A program made the translations under genes and the position numbers. The notes under the pieces are model-generated. The model was not told the origin of the DNA and ran no database searches. It was given only the letters and a program-made list of their open reading frames with translations. From the NCBI RefSeq assembly GCF_000733755.1, contig NZ_JPOF01000003.1:846501-910500 (forward strand): a DNA stretch of 64,000 nucleotides. Reading direction: 5' to 3'. This document shows positions 1 to 8,002 of the stretch, piece by piece. Source of the stretch: Lachnoclostridium phytofermentans. Its GTDB lineage: Bacteria > Bacillota > Clostridia > Lachnospirales > Lachnospiraceae. Position 1 is the stretch's first letter; the number at the start of each line of letters is the position of its first letter.

Positions 1-69
1 TCTAATTGGTTCCCCTCTTAGCTATATCCATTCTTTGAGTCTGATGCTTTATCGCTTACAGCTCTAAAT

Positions 70-1194
70 TTAGTATTTTCTGAAATCGTTTATGCCCGTA
101 GCAATAATCTTGATACCGCGTATGATTCGTTCAAACATTCCAAGTCGATAAAGACTAACTAACACCATCCCAACTGGAATACCAAATATCATACCGATAA
201 CATTATAGAGTTTATACCCTATAAACATAAAGATCAGAGTATAAAAAGGACTAATTCCAATGCTGTCTCCTACCATCTTTGGTTGTAATACTTGCTTAAT
301 GATTTGGCAAGCAAGATATAACACCAATATAACAATGGCTTCCACATATTTTTCATTCAAAAATGCAATGATTGTCCATGGCCAGAACACTAAGCCAGTT
401 CCAAGCACTGGTAAGAAGTCGATTATTGCTATAGTAAGCGCTAGTAAAATTGAGTAACTAATCCCCAGAATCTCAAATGTTAAAAACATTACCAACGTTA
501 GAATACTCATAATCTTAAACTGCGCCTTAAAATATCCACCTACAGCAGTCTTAAAATTATCACTTATAATTCGGTAAAAACGCTTGATCGATTCTGGTAA
601 GACCTTGTTGGCAGCCGCAATAATATTCTCACGATCTGCAATAAAAAAGTAAGTAGCCAATATTGTAATAATAATCATAAATACCATATTGGCAAAATTC
701 ATGACGACGCCTCCAGCTTTTAAGACACTGGTGAAATCCACTCCACTTAATAGCTTGTCTAATGATCCTTGTGCACTATTATTTAAATTATCCAAAAACG
801 TTTTCAAGCTTTGTGGGAGTGCTTCATACAGCCTTACAAACTTAGTCGAAATGCCCTCTAAGGTGTCGACAATTTGTTGTGCTATATTTGGTATATCTGA
901 AATCAGATTGGAGATCTCGTGAAATAGCATAGATAAAACCAAATAGAGCAAGCCAAATATTAGGGCCAAAACTAGAATAATGATAATAGCAGAACCATGC
1001 TTCCTGGCTATCTTTATCCTTTTTTCCATAAACTTAACAAGAGGATTAGCAATGAGTGACAGTATATAAGCCACTACAAACGGAAGAAAGAATGCTAATA
1101 ACTTTGGTCCAATCAACAATAGAATTACTCCTAACAGGATGGTCAGTAATAGGTTTACAATAATTTTAATATAAATGACCCAATTGTTCTGCAT
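70..1194 (-). CDS. AI-2E family transporter (PerM/YtvI-like membrane protein)
   Basis: The 374-residue product is almost entirely hydrophobic, with membrane segments at about 8-35, 65-90, 160-185, and a dense block at 225-350. This is the usual plan of AI-2E family exporters or permeases: two N-terminal helices, a soluble stretch (about 95-155, rich in Leu/Ser/Asp) and five or more C-terminal helices. The motif DFLPVLGTG near residue 265 is typical of the family. Family members are proposed to move small signals or ions across the cytoplasmic membrane, but the substrate cannot be read from sequence. It is monocistronic as far as visible; the next minus-strand gene starts more than 230 bp away. 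The ATG at 1194 is preceded by an AGAGGTG-type ribosome site. Family assignment is firm, function is not. Confidence 0.85.
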   Translation of the reverse strand: MQNNWVIYIKIIVNLLLTILLGVILLLIGPKLLAFFLPFVVAYILSLIANPLVKFMEKRIKIARKHGSAIIIILVLALIFGLLYLVLSMLFHEISNLISDIPNIAQQIVDTLEGISTKFVRLYEALPQSLKTFLDNLNNSAQGSLDKLLSGVDFTSVLKAGGVVMNFANMVFMIIITILATYFFIADRENIIAAANKVLPESIKRFYRIISDNFKTAVGGYFKAQFKIMSILTLVMFLTFEILGISYSILLALTIAIIDFLPVLGTGLVFWPWTIIAFLNEKYVEAIVILVLYLACQIIKQVLQPKMVGDSIGISPFYTLIFMFIGYKLYNVIGMIFGIPVGMVLVSLYRLGMFERIIRGIKIIATGINDFRKY

Positions 1195-1427
1195 TTTATC
1201 ACCTCTAATATGTTGGTCTGAGGTCAGTATAGCAAATAATGTAAAATTTTACAATATCAAACCAACATAATTCCATAATTTTCGCTCATTTTCGTTATCA
1301 ATAATCGTTGTTCTTTGTGAGTTTCGCACATTTCGCGAGAATATTTTGTTCACATTCACTTTACTGTGACTATTTTAGTTCTGAATATTACTATCTGTGG
1401 ACAGAAACTTTCTGAATTTCCGAAACT

Positions 1428-2270
1428 TTAGCTTTCCACTCGCCCCTTCATCCATAACGTAGAAAAGAATATTACTGCAGAAATAATAACTATCATTGGA
1501 CCAGTAGCTAGATTTAAATAATAACTTAAGATTAATCCCAAGATACCTGAAAACACTGAGATTAAAATGCTAAATAAGTGATACTCTCTCATATTAGAGG
1601 AGATATTTCTTGAGGCAGCGGCTGGTAAAATTAACAAGGCATTTAAGATAAGTAACCCTACCCATTTAATGGATAGCATTACAATTAGAGCAATGAGTAC
1701 TGCAAATAAATTCTCAATCGTAGCTATATTTACTCCTTTACTCCTTGCCAGACTCGTATTTAAGCTTAACGAATGAAGCTTATTAAAACAAGTTACAAAG
1801 AATACTAGTGTAACAGCAAAAATAATTACCAATAAACCGATCTCTTTCGGAGTAATACTTAATACATCTCCAACAAATAAAGAGGAGTACTTTGAGAAGT
1901 TACCTCCGCTCGATAATATAACTAGACCAATTGCCGTACTGGTAGAGGAAAACACTGAAATTATAGTATCCGTCGATGCGGTGTTATTTCTCTTAATAAA
2001 ATTAAGCAACAATGCAAATACCACAGCAAATGCAATGGTAGAAAGGTTCGTATCCCCTATTCCAAGTATTACACCAATTGCCATGCCGGTAAACACAGAA
2101 TGCCCTAGAGCATCTGAAAAAAATGCAAGTTTGTTATTCACGATCATAGTTCCTAACATTCCAAATAGCGGTGTAATCACTAATACCGCTAGTAATGCAT
2201 TTTTCATAAAATTGTAGGAAATAAATTCAAATGGAAGTACTGCTTCCATTAAGTGATAAATTGTATCCAT
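1428..2270 (-). CDS. znuB: Metal ABC transporter permease (ZnuB family)
   Basis: A 280-residue polytopic protein with about eight hydrophobic segments, matching the ABC-3 permease family that forms the membrane channel of Zn/Mn importers. Recognisable features are the early GMLGTMIVNNKLAFFSDALGH block and the NALLILPAAASRN block, both conserved in ZnuB/AdcB/MntB proteins. It is the last gene of the znuA-znuC-small ORF-znuB run; the 40-aa ORF ends 44 bp upstream. Zinc is favoured over manganese only because the partner binding protein is very His-rich. Family call is strong; metal choice is inference. Confidence 0.9.
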   Translation of the reverse strand: MDTIYHLMEAVLPFEFISYNFMKNALLAVLVITPLFGMLGTMIVNNKLAFFSDALGHSVFTGMAIGVILGIGDTNLSTIAFAVVFALLLNFIKRNNTASTDTIISVFSSTSTAIGLVILSSGGNFSKYSSLFVGDVLSITPKEIGLLVIIFAVTLVFFVTCFNKLHSLSLNTSLARSKGVNIATIENLFAVLIALIVMLSIKWVGLLILNALLILPAAASRNISSNMREYHLFSILISVFSGILGLILSYYLNLATGPMIVIISAVIFFSTLWMKGRVES

Positions 2271-2314
2271 GGTTTCTTACCCTCTTTGTGAATTCGAATT
2301 GAAAAGTATTACAA

Positions 2315-2437
2315 TTAGAATTTATTTTCTTGCTTGCTATATAGCTCGTAATATATATTCACTAAAACTTTACTCTTATCATTTTTTCTAGGATTTTTTT
2401 CAATATGATAACCTAATTTACTAATTACTTGAATCAT
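2315..2437 (-). CDS. Small 40-aa ORF inside the zinc importer operon
   Basis: An ATG at 2437 opens 40 codons ending in TAA at 2315. It starts about 21 bp after the znuC stop codon and ends 44 bp before znuB. The encoded peptide is basic and Asn/Lys/Tyr-rich, beginning MIQVISKLGY and ending YSKQENKF, with no membrane segment. An AGAGAG stretch 8-14 nt upstream could serve as ribosome site. I do not recognise a family; it may be a real small protein, a fragment of a longer decayed gene, or chance. Its snug placement between two co-transcribed genes is the main argument for it. Confidence 0.35.
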   Translation of the reverse strand: MIQVISKLGYHIEKNPRKNDKSKVLVNIYYELYSKQENKF

Positions 2438-2458
2438 ATTAGAGTTCTCTCTTATTAA

Positions 2459-3283
2459 CTATGATCCAAATACTTCTCGAAACTCCTTACTTGATAAAAC
2501 CTCTTTTGGTGTACCTTCCTTTAAGATATGTTTATCTAGTAGAATTACATAATCCGCATATTGTTCAACAAATTTCAAATCATGTGATACCAAGATAAAC
2601 GCACAGTCATAGTTATTTTTAAGCATTTCAACATTCTTATAAAAAAGTTCCATACCATTCCGATCAATTCCAGAGACCGGTTCATCAAGTAAAAGCAAAT
2701 TTGGCGTTGGGGTACATGCAATGGAAAGCATTACCCTTTGTAATTCACCACCGGATAAATCACAAACTCTCTTATCAATTAAGTCCTGAGCTTCAAAAAA
2801 ACGAAGTTTTTCTTTGATATTCTCATATAGTCGTTTTTTCCTTGGTAAAAATACAGGTCGCCGATCGATTAATCCTGCAAACATATCATAAACACTGGTT
2901 GGTGTATTTTTCTCTACATTTAAGGATTGAGGAACATACCCTATCGTCATCTTAGGTAGGGTGTTATTCTTCATATCTTTAAATTCAATGGTCCCCTCAT
3001 GCTTTAATTCACCCAGAATCGCTTTTATTAAGGTAGATTTACCAGCTCCATTTTTACCAATGATAACTGTTAATTTACCGCAATGAATATGCAGATTGAT
3101 ATGTTCAATAATCGTTGTCTTTCCTATCGTAACACCGATATTGTTCATACGGATACAATGAAGTCCACAGGCTCCTTTTGAGCAGGATTCGTGCTGGTTT
3201 ATACAAGAAGAACAGGAAAATCCAACCTGTGATTTTGTCTTCTTTATATTAGGGGAAGATTTATGTGATTTTTCTTGTTTCAT
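2459..3283 (-). CDS. znuC: Metal ABC transporter ATP-binding protein with Cys-rich N-terminal extension (ZnuC family)
   Basis: A 274-residue ATPase of the metal-import ABC class. The Walker A is GKNGAGKST (near residue 78), the signature is LSGGELQR (near 178), and the Walker B is LLLLDEPVSGID (near 196), followed by the H-loop VSHD. It should energise import through the ZnuB-type permease encoded downstream. An oddity is an N-terminal extension of about 45 residues absent from ordinary ZnuC proteins. It contains five cysteines and two histidines in a short stretch (CSSC, CSKGAC, LHC) and could bind metal. The start ATG at 3283 is needed to include this extension; an internal start at the Met just before NNIGVTIGK would give a normal-length ATPase. 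Spacing to znuA upstream is 157 bp. Confidence 0.9.
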   Translation of the reverse strand: MKQEKSHKSSPNIKKTKSQVGFSCSSCINQHESCSKGACGLHCIRMNNIGVTIGKTTIIEHINLHIHCGKLTVIIGKNGAGKSTLIKAILGELKHEGTIEFKDMKNNTLPKMTIGYVPQSLNVEKNTPTSVYDMFAGLIDRRPVFLPRKKRLYENIKEKLRFFEAQDLIDKRVCDLSGGELQRVMLSIACTPTPNLLLLDEPVSGIDRNGMELFYKNVEMLKNNYDCAFILVSHDLKFVEQYADYVILLDKHILKEGTPKEVLSSKEFREVFGS

Positions 3284-3440
3284 ACTATCCTCAATTCTGG
3301 CGTTATAACACCTTACTCTAGCAATTATATCTTTAGCACACTAGCTTAGTTTTCTTTAAAAGATTAATCTTTTCAACAATTCATGAAGCTAAGGAGTGAG
3401 TTATCCACATAACACTTATCACTTATCACCTTATCTCAAA

Positions 3441-4661
3441 TCACTTTTGATCTTTTAATAAAGCTTCTTTTAACATCTCAATATTTTTTTTCATACCTTT
3501 AAGATAAGAGTCCTTATTGACTCCCCCCGTCACTAAAGAGTCCATCACATAAACCGTTGCATTGGTCTCAGCCTCGATTCGGTCTGCAATGGTATGTTCG
3601 TACTGCTCTTCCGTAAAAAGATATTTAATATCGTGAAGATTTATTTCTTCAATTACCTCTGCAATCTCCCCAGCGCTAAGTGCTGTTTCTCCATCGGTAT
3701 TCACTGCATGTACTACTTCCATTCCAAGCTCTTCCGCTAGATAAGCAAAAGAATCATGGAAAATGATAATTTCAGCACCATTTGCTATCTCTTTTATGGA
3801 TTCTATCTCTTCTTTTATAGATTGTAGCTGTTCTAAGTATTTATCTTCATTTTTTCGATACATTGCTTCATGGGTAGGATCAAATTCACAAAGCCCTTCG
3901 GTGATAGTTTGTATTTGCTGCATGTAACGATGTACATTAAGCCAAACATGTCCATTCAAGTTACTATGAGTGTGAACGTGTGAGCTCTCTGATTGATTAC
4001 TGCTATCGTCATTGGTATGGATGTGATCATCTTCTGGATGGTTACTACTTTCTTCATCTGTATGGTCGTGGTCATCTTCTGGATGGTTACTACTTTCTTC
4101 ATCTGTATGGATGTGATCATCTTCTGGATGGTTACTACTTTCTTCATCTGTATGGTCGTGATCATCTTCTGGATGGTTACTACTTTCTTCATCCGTATGG
4201 TCGTGATCAATTTCTTCACTATATTGATTATACAACTCATTATCTTCTTGATAAGACTCTCCTGAATGATTATGAGTACTTCCTGTTAAGAAATCCATGC
4301 CAGCGCTAGAATCAATCACTTGAATTTCTTCTTGCTGATTTAGTACGTCTTCCATGAATTCTTCCATGTCACCACCGTTTAATATAACGACTTGTGCACC
4401 TGACAAAGTTCTCATATCCTTTGTTGTTAACTGGTAATCATGGACACATCCAGTTTGATTTTCCGTTAAGTTAACCACCTGAACCCCATCGATTCCATCC
4501 GCTATATTAAGGGCAGCGATATACATTGGATAAAAGGAGGTGACTATCGTAAGTCCCTCCTCCTGATACTGCTTATTCTTTCCCTGTATTTTAATTGCAC
4601 CATAGCTAATTAGTGATAGTATAAGCATCACTGATAGCAAAAATTTTAATTTTCTTTTCAT
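3441..4661 (-). CDS. znuA: Zinc ABC transporter substrate-binding protein (ZnuA/AdcA-like) with large His/Asp repeat region
   Basis: A 406-residue cluster A-I type metal-binding protein. The N-terminus is a hydrophobic signal or anchor segment (residues 5-25) without an obvious lipobox Cys. The fold landmarks are VTSFYPMYIAALNIA (about 40), the conserved His in GCVHDYQLTTKDM, NGHVWLNVHRYM (about 237) and IIFHDSFAYLAEELG (about 300), which supply metal ligands in this family. Between them lies an acidic His-rich loop of about 100 residues built from tandem 15-residue units (DHDHTDEESSNHPED and variants), much longer than the usual ZnuA loop. It is the first gene of the importer operon. A perfect inverted repeat lies just upstream of the ATG and may be its operator. 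Zinc specificity is inferred from the His-rich loop. Confidence 0.9.
   Translation of the reverse strand: MKRKLKFLLSVMLILSLISYGAIKIQGKNKQYQEEGLTIVTSFYPMYIAALNIADGIDGVQVVNLTENQTGCVHDYQLTTKDMRTLSGAQVVILNGGDMEEFMEDVLNQQEEIQVIDSSAGMDFLTGSTHNHSGESYQEDNELYNQYSEEIDHDHTDEESSNHPEDDHDHTDEESSNHPEDDHIHTDEESSNHPEDDHDHTDEESSNHPEDDHIHTNDDSSNQSESSHVHTHSNLNGHVWLNVHRYMQQIQTITEGLCEFDPTHEAMYRKNEDKYLEQLQSIKEEIESIKEIANGAEIIIFHDSFAYLAEELGMEVVHAVNTDGETALSAGEIAEVIEEINLHDIKYLFTEEQYEHTIADRIEAETNATVYVMDSLVTGGVNKDSYLKGMKKNIEMLKEALLKDQK
4014..4212 (-). repeat. 45-bp tandem repeat encoding the His/Asp loop of the zinc-binding protein
   Basis: About 4.4 copies of a 45-bp unit, each coding for a 15-residue block with the alternating forms HDHTDEESSN and HIHTDEESSN. 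The nucleotide copies are nearly identical, with D/I alternation at one codon, so copy number could change by slippage without a frameshift. Confidence 0.85.
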
Positions 4662-4676
4662 ATAAACCTACATTCT

Positions 4677-4691
4677 GGTGCATTTTGCACC
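4677..4691. promoter_or_regulatory. Perfect inverted repeat upstream of znuA (possible operator)
   Basis: GGTGCA-TTT-TGCACC, two 6-bp arms around a 3-bp centre, lying 16-30 bp before the znuA start codon. It does not match the classical Zur or AdcR consensus I know. It could be a repressor site or a short hairpin in the leader. Confidence 0.4.
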
Positions 4692-4806
4692 TTATATCAC
4701 AAAATTTGTATGATTACCATTCATATGCGAATAAATAAATACGCTAACTGTCTTATAAGCTAACAGCTTAGTGTATTACAAACTACTAATATCCATGAAA
4801 CCTAAC

Positions 4807-5691
4807 TTATTCTCTTCCTAAATAATAAGCAATGAGAAAACCAATTGCAAATGTCAAAACACTTACGAGAATACTAGCAACCGTAATAACTCCAACACCA
4901 ATCCCCATATAGATAGCAAATGGTGAGGCAAGCACAAGCCCAAGTATCGCAAAATAAGTCCTTTTCTCATAACGAGAAAGCAAAAACTCTATAATTTTTG
5001 CTATAGCAAAGATACCAACAAGAACTCCAATTCCAAATGGTGCAAGAATTGCTACATTATGAAGTATCGTATCGAAATTCCATGGTGACAATGCTTTTAT
5101 TGTTGAATTAATAGTCTCTATGATTGGATTATAATAGCCTAGGATTAACAGAATCATGGATCCACTCACACCTGGAATCACCATAGTTGCCGATGCAATC
5201 ACACCTATGATAAATAATTTTACCATCTGAATCACAGAAACTGATAAGGTGATTTTCGCTTCTTTATCACTTCCAAAGATCTGAAGGAGTATAATAAGGG
5301 CAAAAAATACTATAAATAAAACTACACTTATTGCATCAAACCCATGAGTTTTGCTCGTTCTTTCAGTCGAAGGTTTTTTACTAACCTTTTTTATTAGGAT
5401 AGGTACACCACCCAGGATAAGACCAACAAATAGAGAACCTGTCTGTAATGGATACTTTTCAAAAAATGTTTCAATAAAATAGGATAACCCAATAATTGCT
5501 ACCAACATTCCAATCCCATAAGGAAGCAGAGTCATAACACTTTTCTTAAATTGTTTAAAAAGATTGGTGATTGATCCAATGATACGGTCATAAATTCCCA
5601 TCGACACAGCCATGGTTCCTCCACTCACGCCTGGAATGATATTGGCAATGCCCATTAATATACCACATAGTATGTCTTTTAAAAATCTCAT
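4807..5691 (-). CDS. DUF368 membrane protein (PopT-like undecaprenyl-phosphate translocase candidate)
   Basis: A 294-residue membrane protein with two repeats of the family hallmark: NIIPGVSGGTMAVSMGIYDR near residue 18 and MVIPGVSGSMILLILGYYN near 170. About eight to ten hydrophobic segments are visible. DUF368 proteins have been assigned as PopT undecaprenyl-phosphate translocases, which recycle the lipid carrier for wall polymers back across the membrane. That fits its position next to the 4,6-dehydratase and polymerase genes of a glycan locus, although spacing of about 190 bp to the dehydratase gene does not prove co-transcription. The ATG at 5691 has a GGATCC-adjacent weak ribosome site (AAAGGATCC). 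Family is certain; the transport role is family knowledge, not shown here. Confidence 0.85.
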   Translation of the reverse strand: MRFLKDILCGILMGIANIIPGVSGGTMAVSMGIYDRIIGSITNLFKQFKKSVMTLLPYGIGMLVAIIGLSYFIETFFEKYPLQTGSLFVGLILGGVPILIKKVSKKPSTERTSKTHGFDAISVVLFIVFFALIILLQIFGSDKEAKITLSVSVIQMVKLFIIGVIASATMVIPGVSGSMILLILGYYNPIIETINSTIKALSPWNFDTILHNVAILAPFGIGVLVGIFAIAKIIEFLLSRYEKRTYFAILGLVLASPFAIYMGIGVGVITVASILVSVLTFAIGFLIAYYLGRE

Positions 5692-5879
5692 AGGTGGATC
5701 CTTTCTTTTGTTGTTATATATTACTTCTACGCCATAAGCGAAATTGCTTCTTCTAAGTCATATTTTCTTTTAATTCCTAAGATTTCTTCGTTTACTATGA
5801 TATAAGTATCACTTCTATCACTATAAGTATTGCTACTTACTTAAGAAAATAAACCAAAGGACACTAATGCTGATAAGAT

Positions 5880-7778
5880 TTAGTGATCACTTTCATAGGT
5901 TGTAGCAGCAACTTCTTCTTTTAGTTCGGACTTATAGATATAAGTCCCTACAATATCACTAACCATCTCACGAATATAATCACTCTCTTCCGTACAAGCA
6001 TGGTAAAGCTCTTCTAATTGTAAATAAAATTTTTCTTCATCAAAATTAATAGGTTGCCCTATATGAATTTTACTATTTTGAGTTTCCATCAATCCCTCTT
6101 CTTCTAAGAGAAGTTCCTCAAATAGTTTTTCTCCTGCCCTTAATCCCATAAACTTTATTTCAATATCTTCCCCAGGAACATAACCCGATAGACGAATTAA
6201 ATTTTTCGCCAAATCAAGGATCTTAACCGGTTCGCCCATATCCAGGATAAAAATTTCTCCACCCTTTGCATAGGCACCAGCTTGTAACACTAAGGAGACA
6301 GCTTCTGGTATTGTCATAAAGTAACGAATGATATCTGGATGAGTCACTGTTACTGGTCCTCCAGCTTCGATTTGCTTCTTAAAAAGTGGAATTACACTAC
6401 CGTTACTTCCAAGTACATTACCAAAACGCACTGCTACATAATCTGTTTTGGAGCATTTATTATACGCCTGTATAATCATCTCGCAGATACGTTTTGTAGC
6501 ACCCATGATATTGGTAGGATTAACTGCCTTATCCGTGGAGATTAATACAAACTTCTCCACTCCGTAACGATCAGACGCCTGCACTGTTTTTAGTGTACCG
6601 AAAACATTGTTTTTCACAGCTTCATTTGGACTATCTTCCATCAATGGAACATGCTTATGCGCCGCAGCATGATAAACAATATTAGGACGATATTCATCAA
6701 AAATTTTATCCATTCGCATCGTATTACGCACTGATGCTATCAAAGTAACTAAATCTAGGTCAGGATACCTTCTCTGTAATTCTTGTTGTATGTCATAGGC
6801 ATTATTTTCATAGATATCAACAATAATTAACTGCTTCGGTTTATGACTTGCAATTTGCCTACAAAGCTCGCTACCAATGGAACCACCGCCTCCAGTAACC
6901 AATACAACTTTACCTTTGACATAGCTCATGATGGAATCTAGATCCACACTGATGGGGTCTCGTCCAAGCAAATCTTCGACATCAACACTTCTAAGCTGTG
7001 CTGTACTTACCTCTCCATTTACTAATTGATAAATTCCAGGTAGGATGTTAAGTTTACATCCCGTTTCTTTACAAATGGATACTATTTCACTAATCACTTT
7101 CCTTGAAACAGAAGGCATCGCAATAATAATTTCATCAATATTAAAACGTTCGACATTATCAAGTATTGTATTACGATTACCGACGACGCGTATACCGTGA
7201 ATGTAACGACCAGCTTTATCTTCTGCATCATCAATAATGCACTTCACAGTCTTATGGATATGGGTACTATTTAGTAGTTCTTTAATAATCATATTGGCAG
7301 CTTCACCAGCACCGATTATCATAACATTTTCACCAGTAGTTTCTATGCCTCTTTTCCTTAACTTCATTCGTAATAAACGGTATGTAAAGCGAGAAGCTAT
7401 TGTGAAAAATACTAGAAAAGCGGCATACATAAAGTAATAGCTTCTTGGAATCGGCAGCCCTAGTATATTCATCCCAACAAATTGGACGATGGAAGCTGAT
7501 AAGGAAGCCACCACGATTTTTTCAAGTTCTGATATTCCGGCATAAATCCAAAGACTATGGTAGAGCTTAAAAAAGTAGTACGTCAAAAGAACTGTGACTA
7601 TATTGATTGGCATATATTCCCAAATGCTATCCAAATATCGTAGCTCAATACTCTTATAATTAAAATCAAATCGAATAAGTAATGCAAGTCCACTAGATAG
7701 ACATATAGCACATACGTCTATTAGAATTAGGAATACTCGTCTGATTAATAGTTGTTTGTCTTTAATATACTGCAACAT
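5880..7778 (-). CDS. Membrane-anchored nucleotide-sugar 4,6-dehydratase (CapD/PglF/FlaA1-like)
   Basis: A 632-residue protein with four N-terminal membrane helices (about 10-35, 50-70, 85-105, 112-130), a CoA-binding-like Rossmann domain (MIIGAGEAANMI, near 155) and a C-terminal extended SDR dehydratase domain. The NAD-binding motif is VTGGGGSIGSELCRQ (near 294). The catalytic segment STDKAVNPTNIMGATKR has Met in place of the classical Tyr, as is normal for PglF/CapD enzymes. These convert UDP-GlcNAc to the 4-keto-6-deoxy sugar at the membrane. It is divergent to the plus-strand polymerase gene, with about 225 bp between them. The product is presumably used by the SDR and priming transferase at 17.7-19.2 kb. 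Confidence 0.9.
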   Translation of the reverse strand: MLQYIKDKQLLIRRVFLILIDVCAICLSSGLALLIRFDFNYKSIELRYLDSIWEYMPINIVTVLLTYYFFKLYHSLWIYAGISELEKIVVASLSASIVQFVGMNILGLPIPRSYYFMYAAFLVFFTIASRFTYRLLRMKLRKRGIETTGENVMIIGAGEAANMIIKELLNSTHIHKTVKCIIDDAEDKAGRYIHGIRVVGNRNTILDNVERFNIDEIIIAMPSVSRKVISEIVSICKETGCKLNILPGIYQLVNGEVSTAQLRSVDVEDLLGRDPISVDLDSIMSYVKGKVVLVTGGGGSIGSELCRQIASHKPKQLIIVDIYENNAYDIQQELQRRYPDLDLVTLIASVRNTMRMDKIFDEYRPNIVYHAAAHKHVPLMEDSPNEAVKNNVFGTLKTVQASDRYGVEKFVLISTDKAVNPTNIMGATKRICEMIIQAYNKCSKTDYVAVRFGNVLGSNGSVIPLFKKQIEAGGPVTVTHPDIIRYFMTIPEAVSLVLQAGAYAKGGEIFILDMGEPVKILDLAKNLIRLSGYVPGEDIEIKFMGLRAGEKLFEELLLEEEGLMETQNSKIHIGQPINFDEEKFYLQLEELYHACTEESDYIREMVSDIVGTYIYKSELKEEVAATTYESDH

Positions 7779-7924
7779 TTATATTCTCCATAATTTAATT
7801 GAATTCACTTAACCTAGTACATAACTAAACAATTATAGCACACAGGTCTATGTGGTGCAATTTTTATTCTATGTCAGAATTATGTCAAATCTATTCTAAA
7901 TTAAGTTTTTGTAAGAAAGATTTC

Positions 7925-7952
7925 TTGAAACAACACCTAAATAGTGTATAAT
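7925..7952 (+). promoter_or_regulatory. SigA-type promoter of the polymerase gene
   Basis: TTGAAA, 16-bp spacer, TATAAT, followed about 50 bp later by the start codon with an AAGGAG ribosome site. It is a near-consensus housekeeping promoter in the divergent intergenic region. Confidence 0.75.
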
Positions 7953-8002
7953 GATTATATCATTATTATTGAAAGAAACAATACTTATAAGGAGAAATAT
8001 AA

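Noticed and set aside
4014-4212. CRISPR array
   Set aside because: The 45-bp units are contiguous coding repeats with no unique spacers. No other spaced repeat array was seen in the window.
3956-4309. Several overlapping open frames on both strands opposite the zinc-binding protein
   Set aside because: They come from the 45-bp repeats being open in other frames; the peptides are monotonous and lack ribosome sites.
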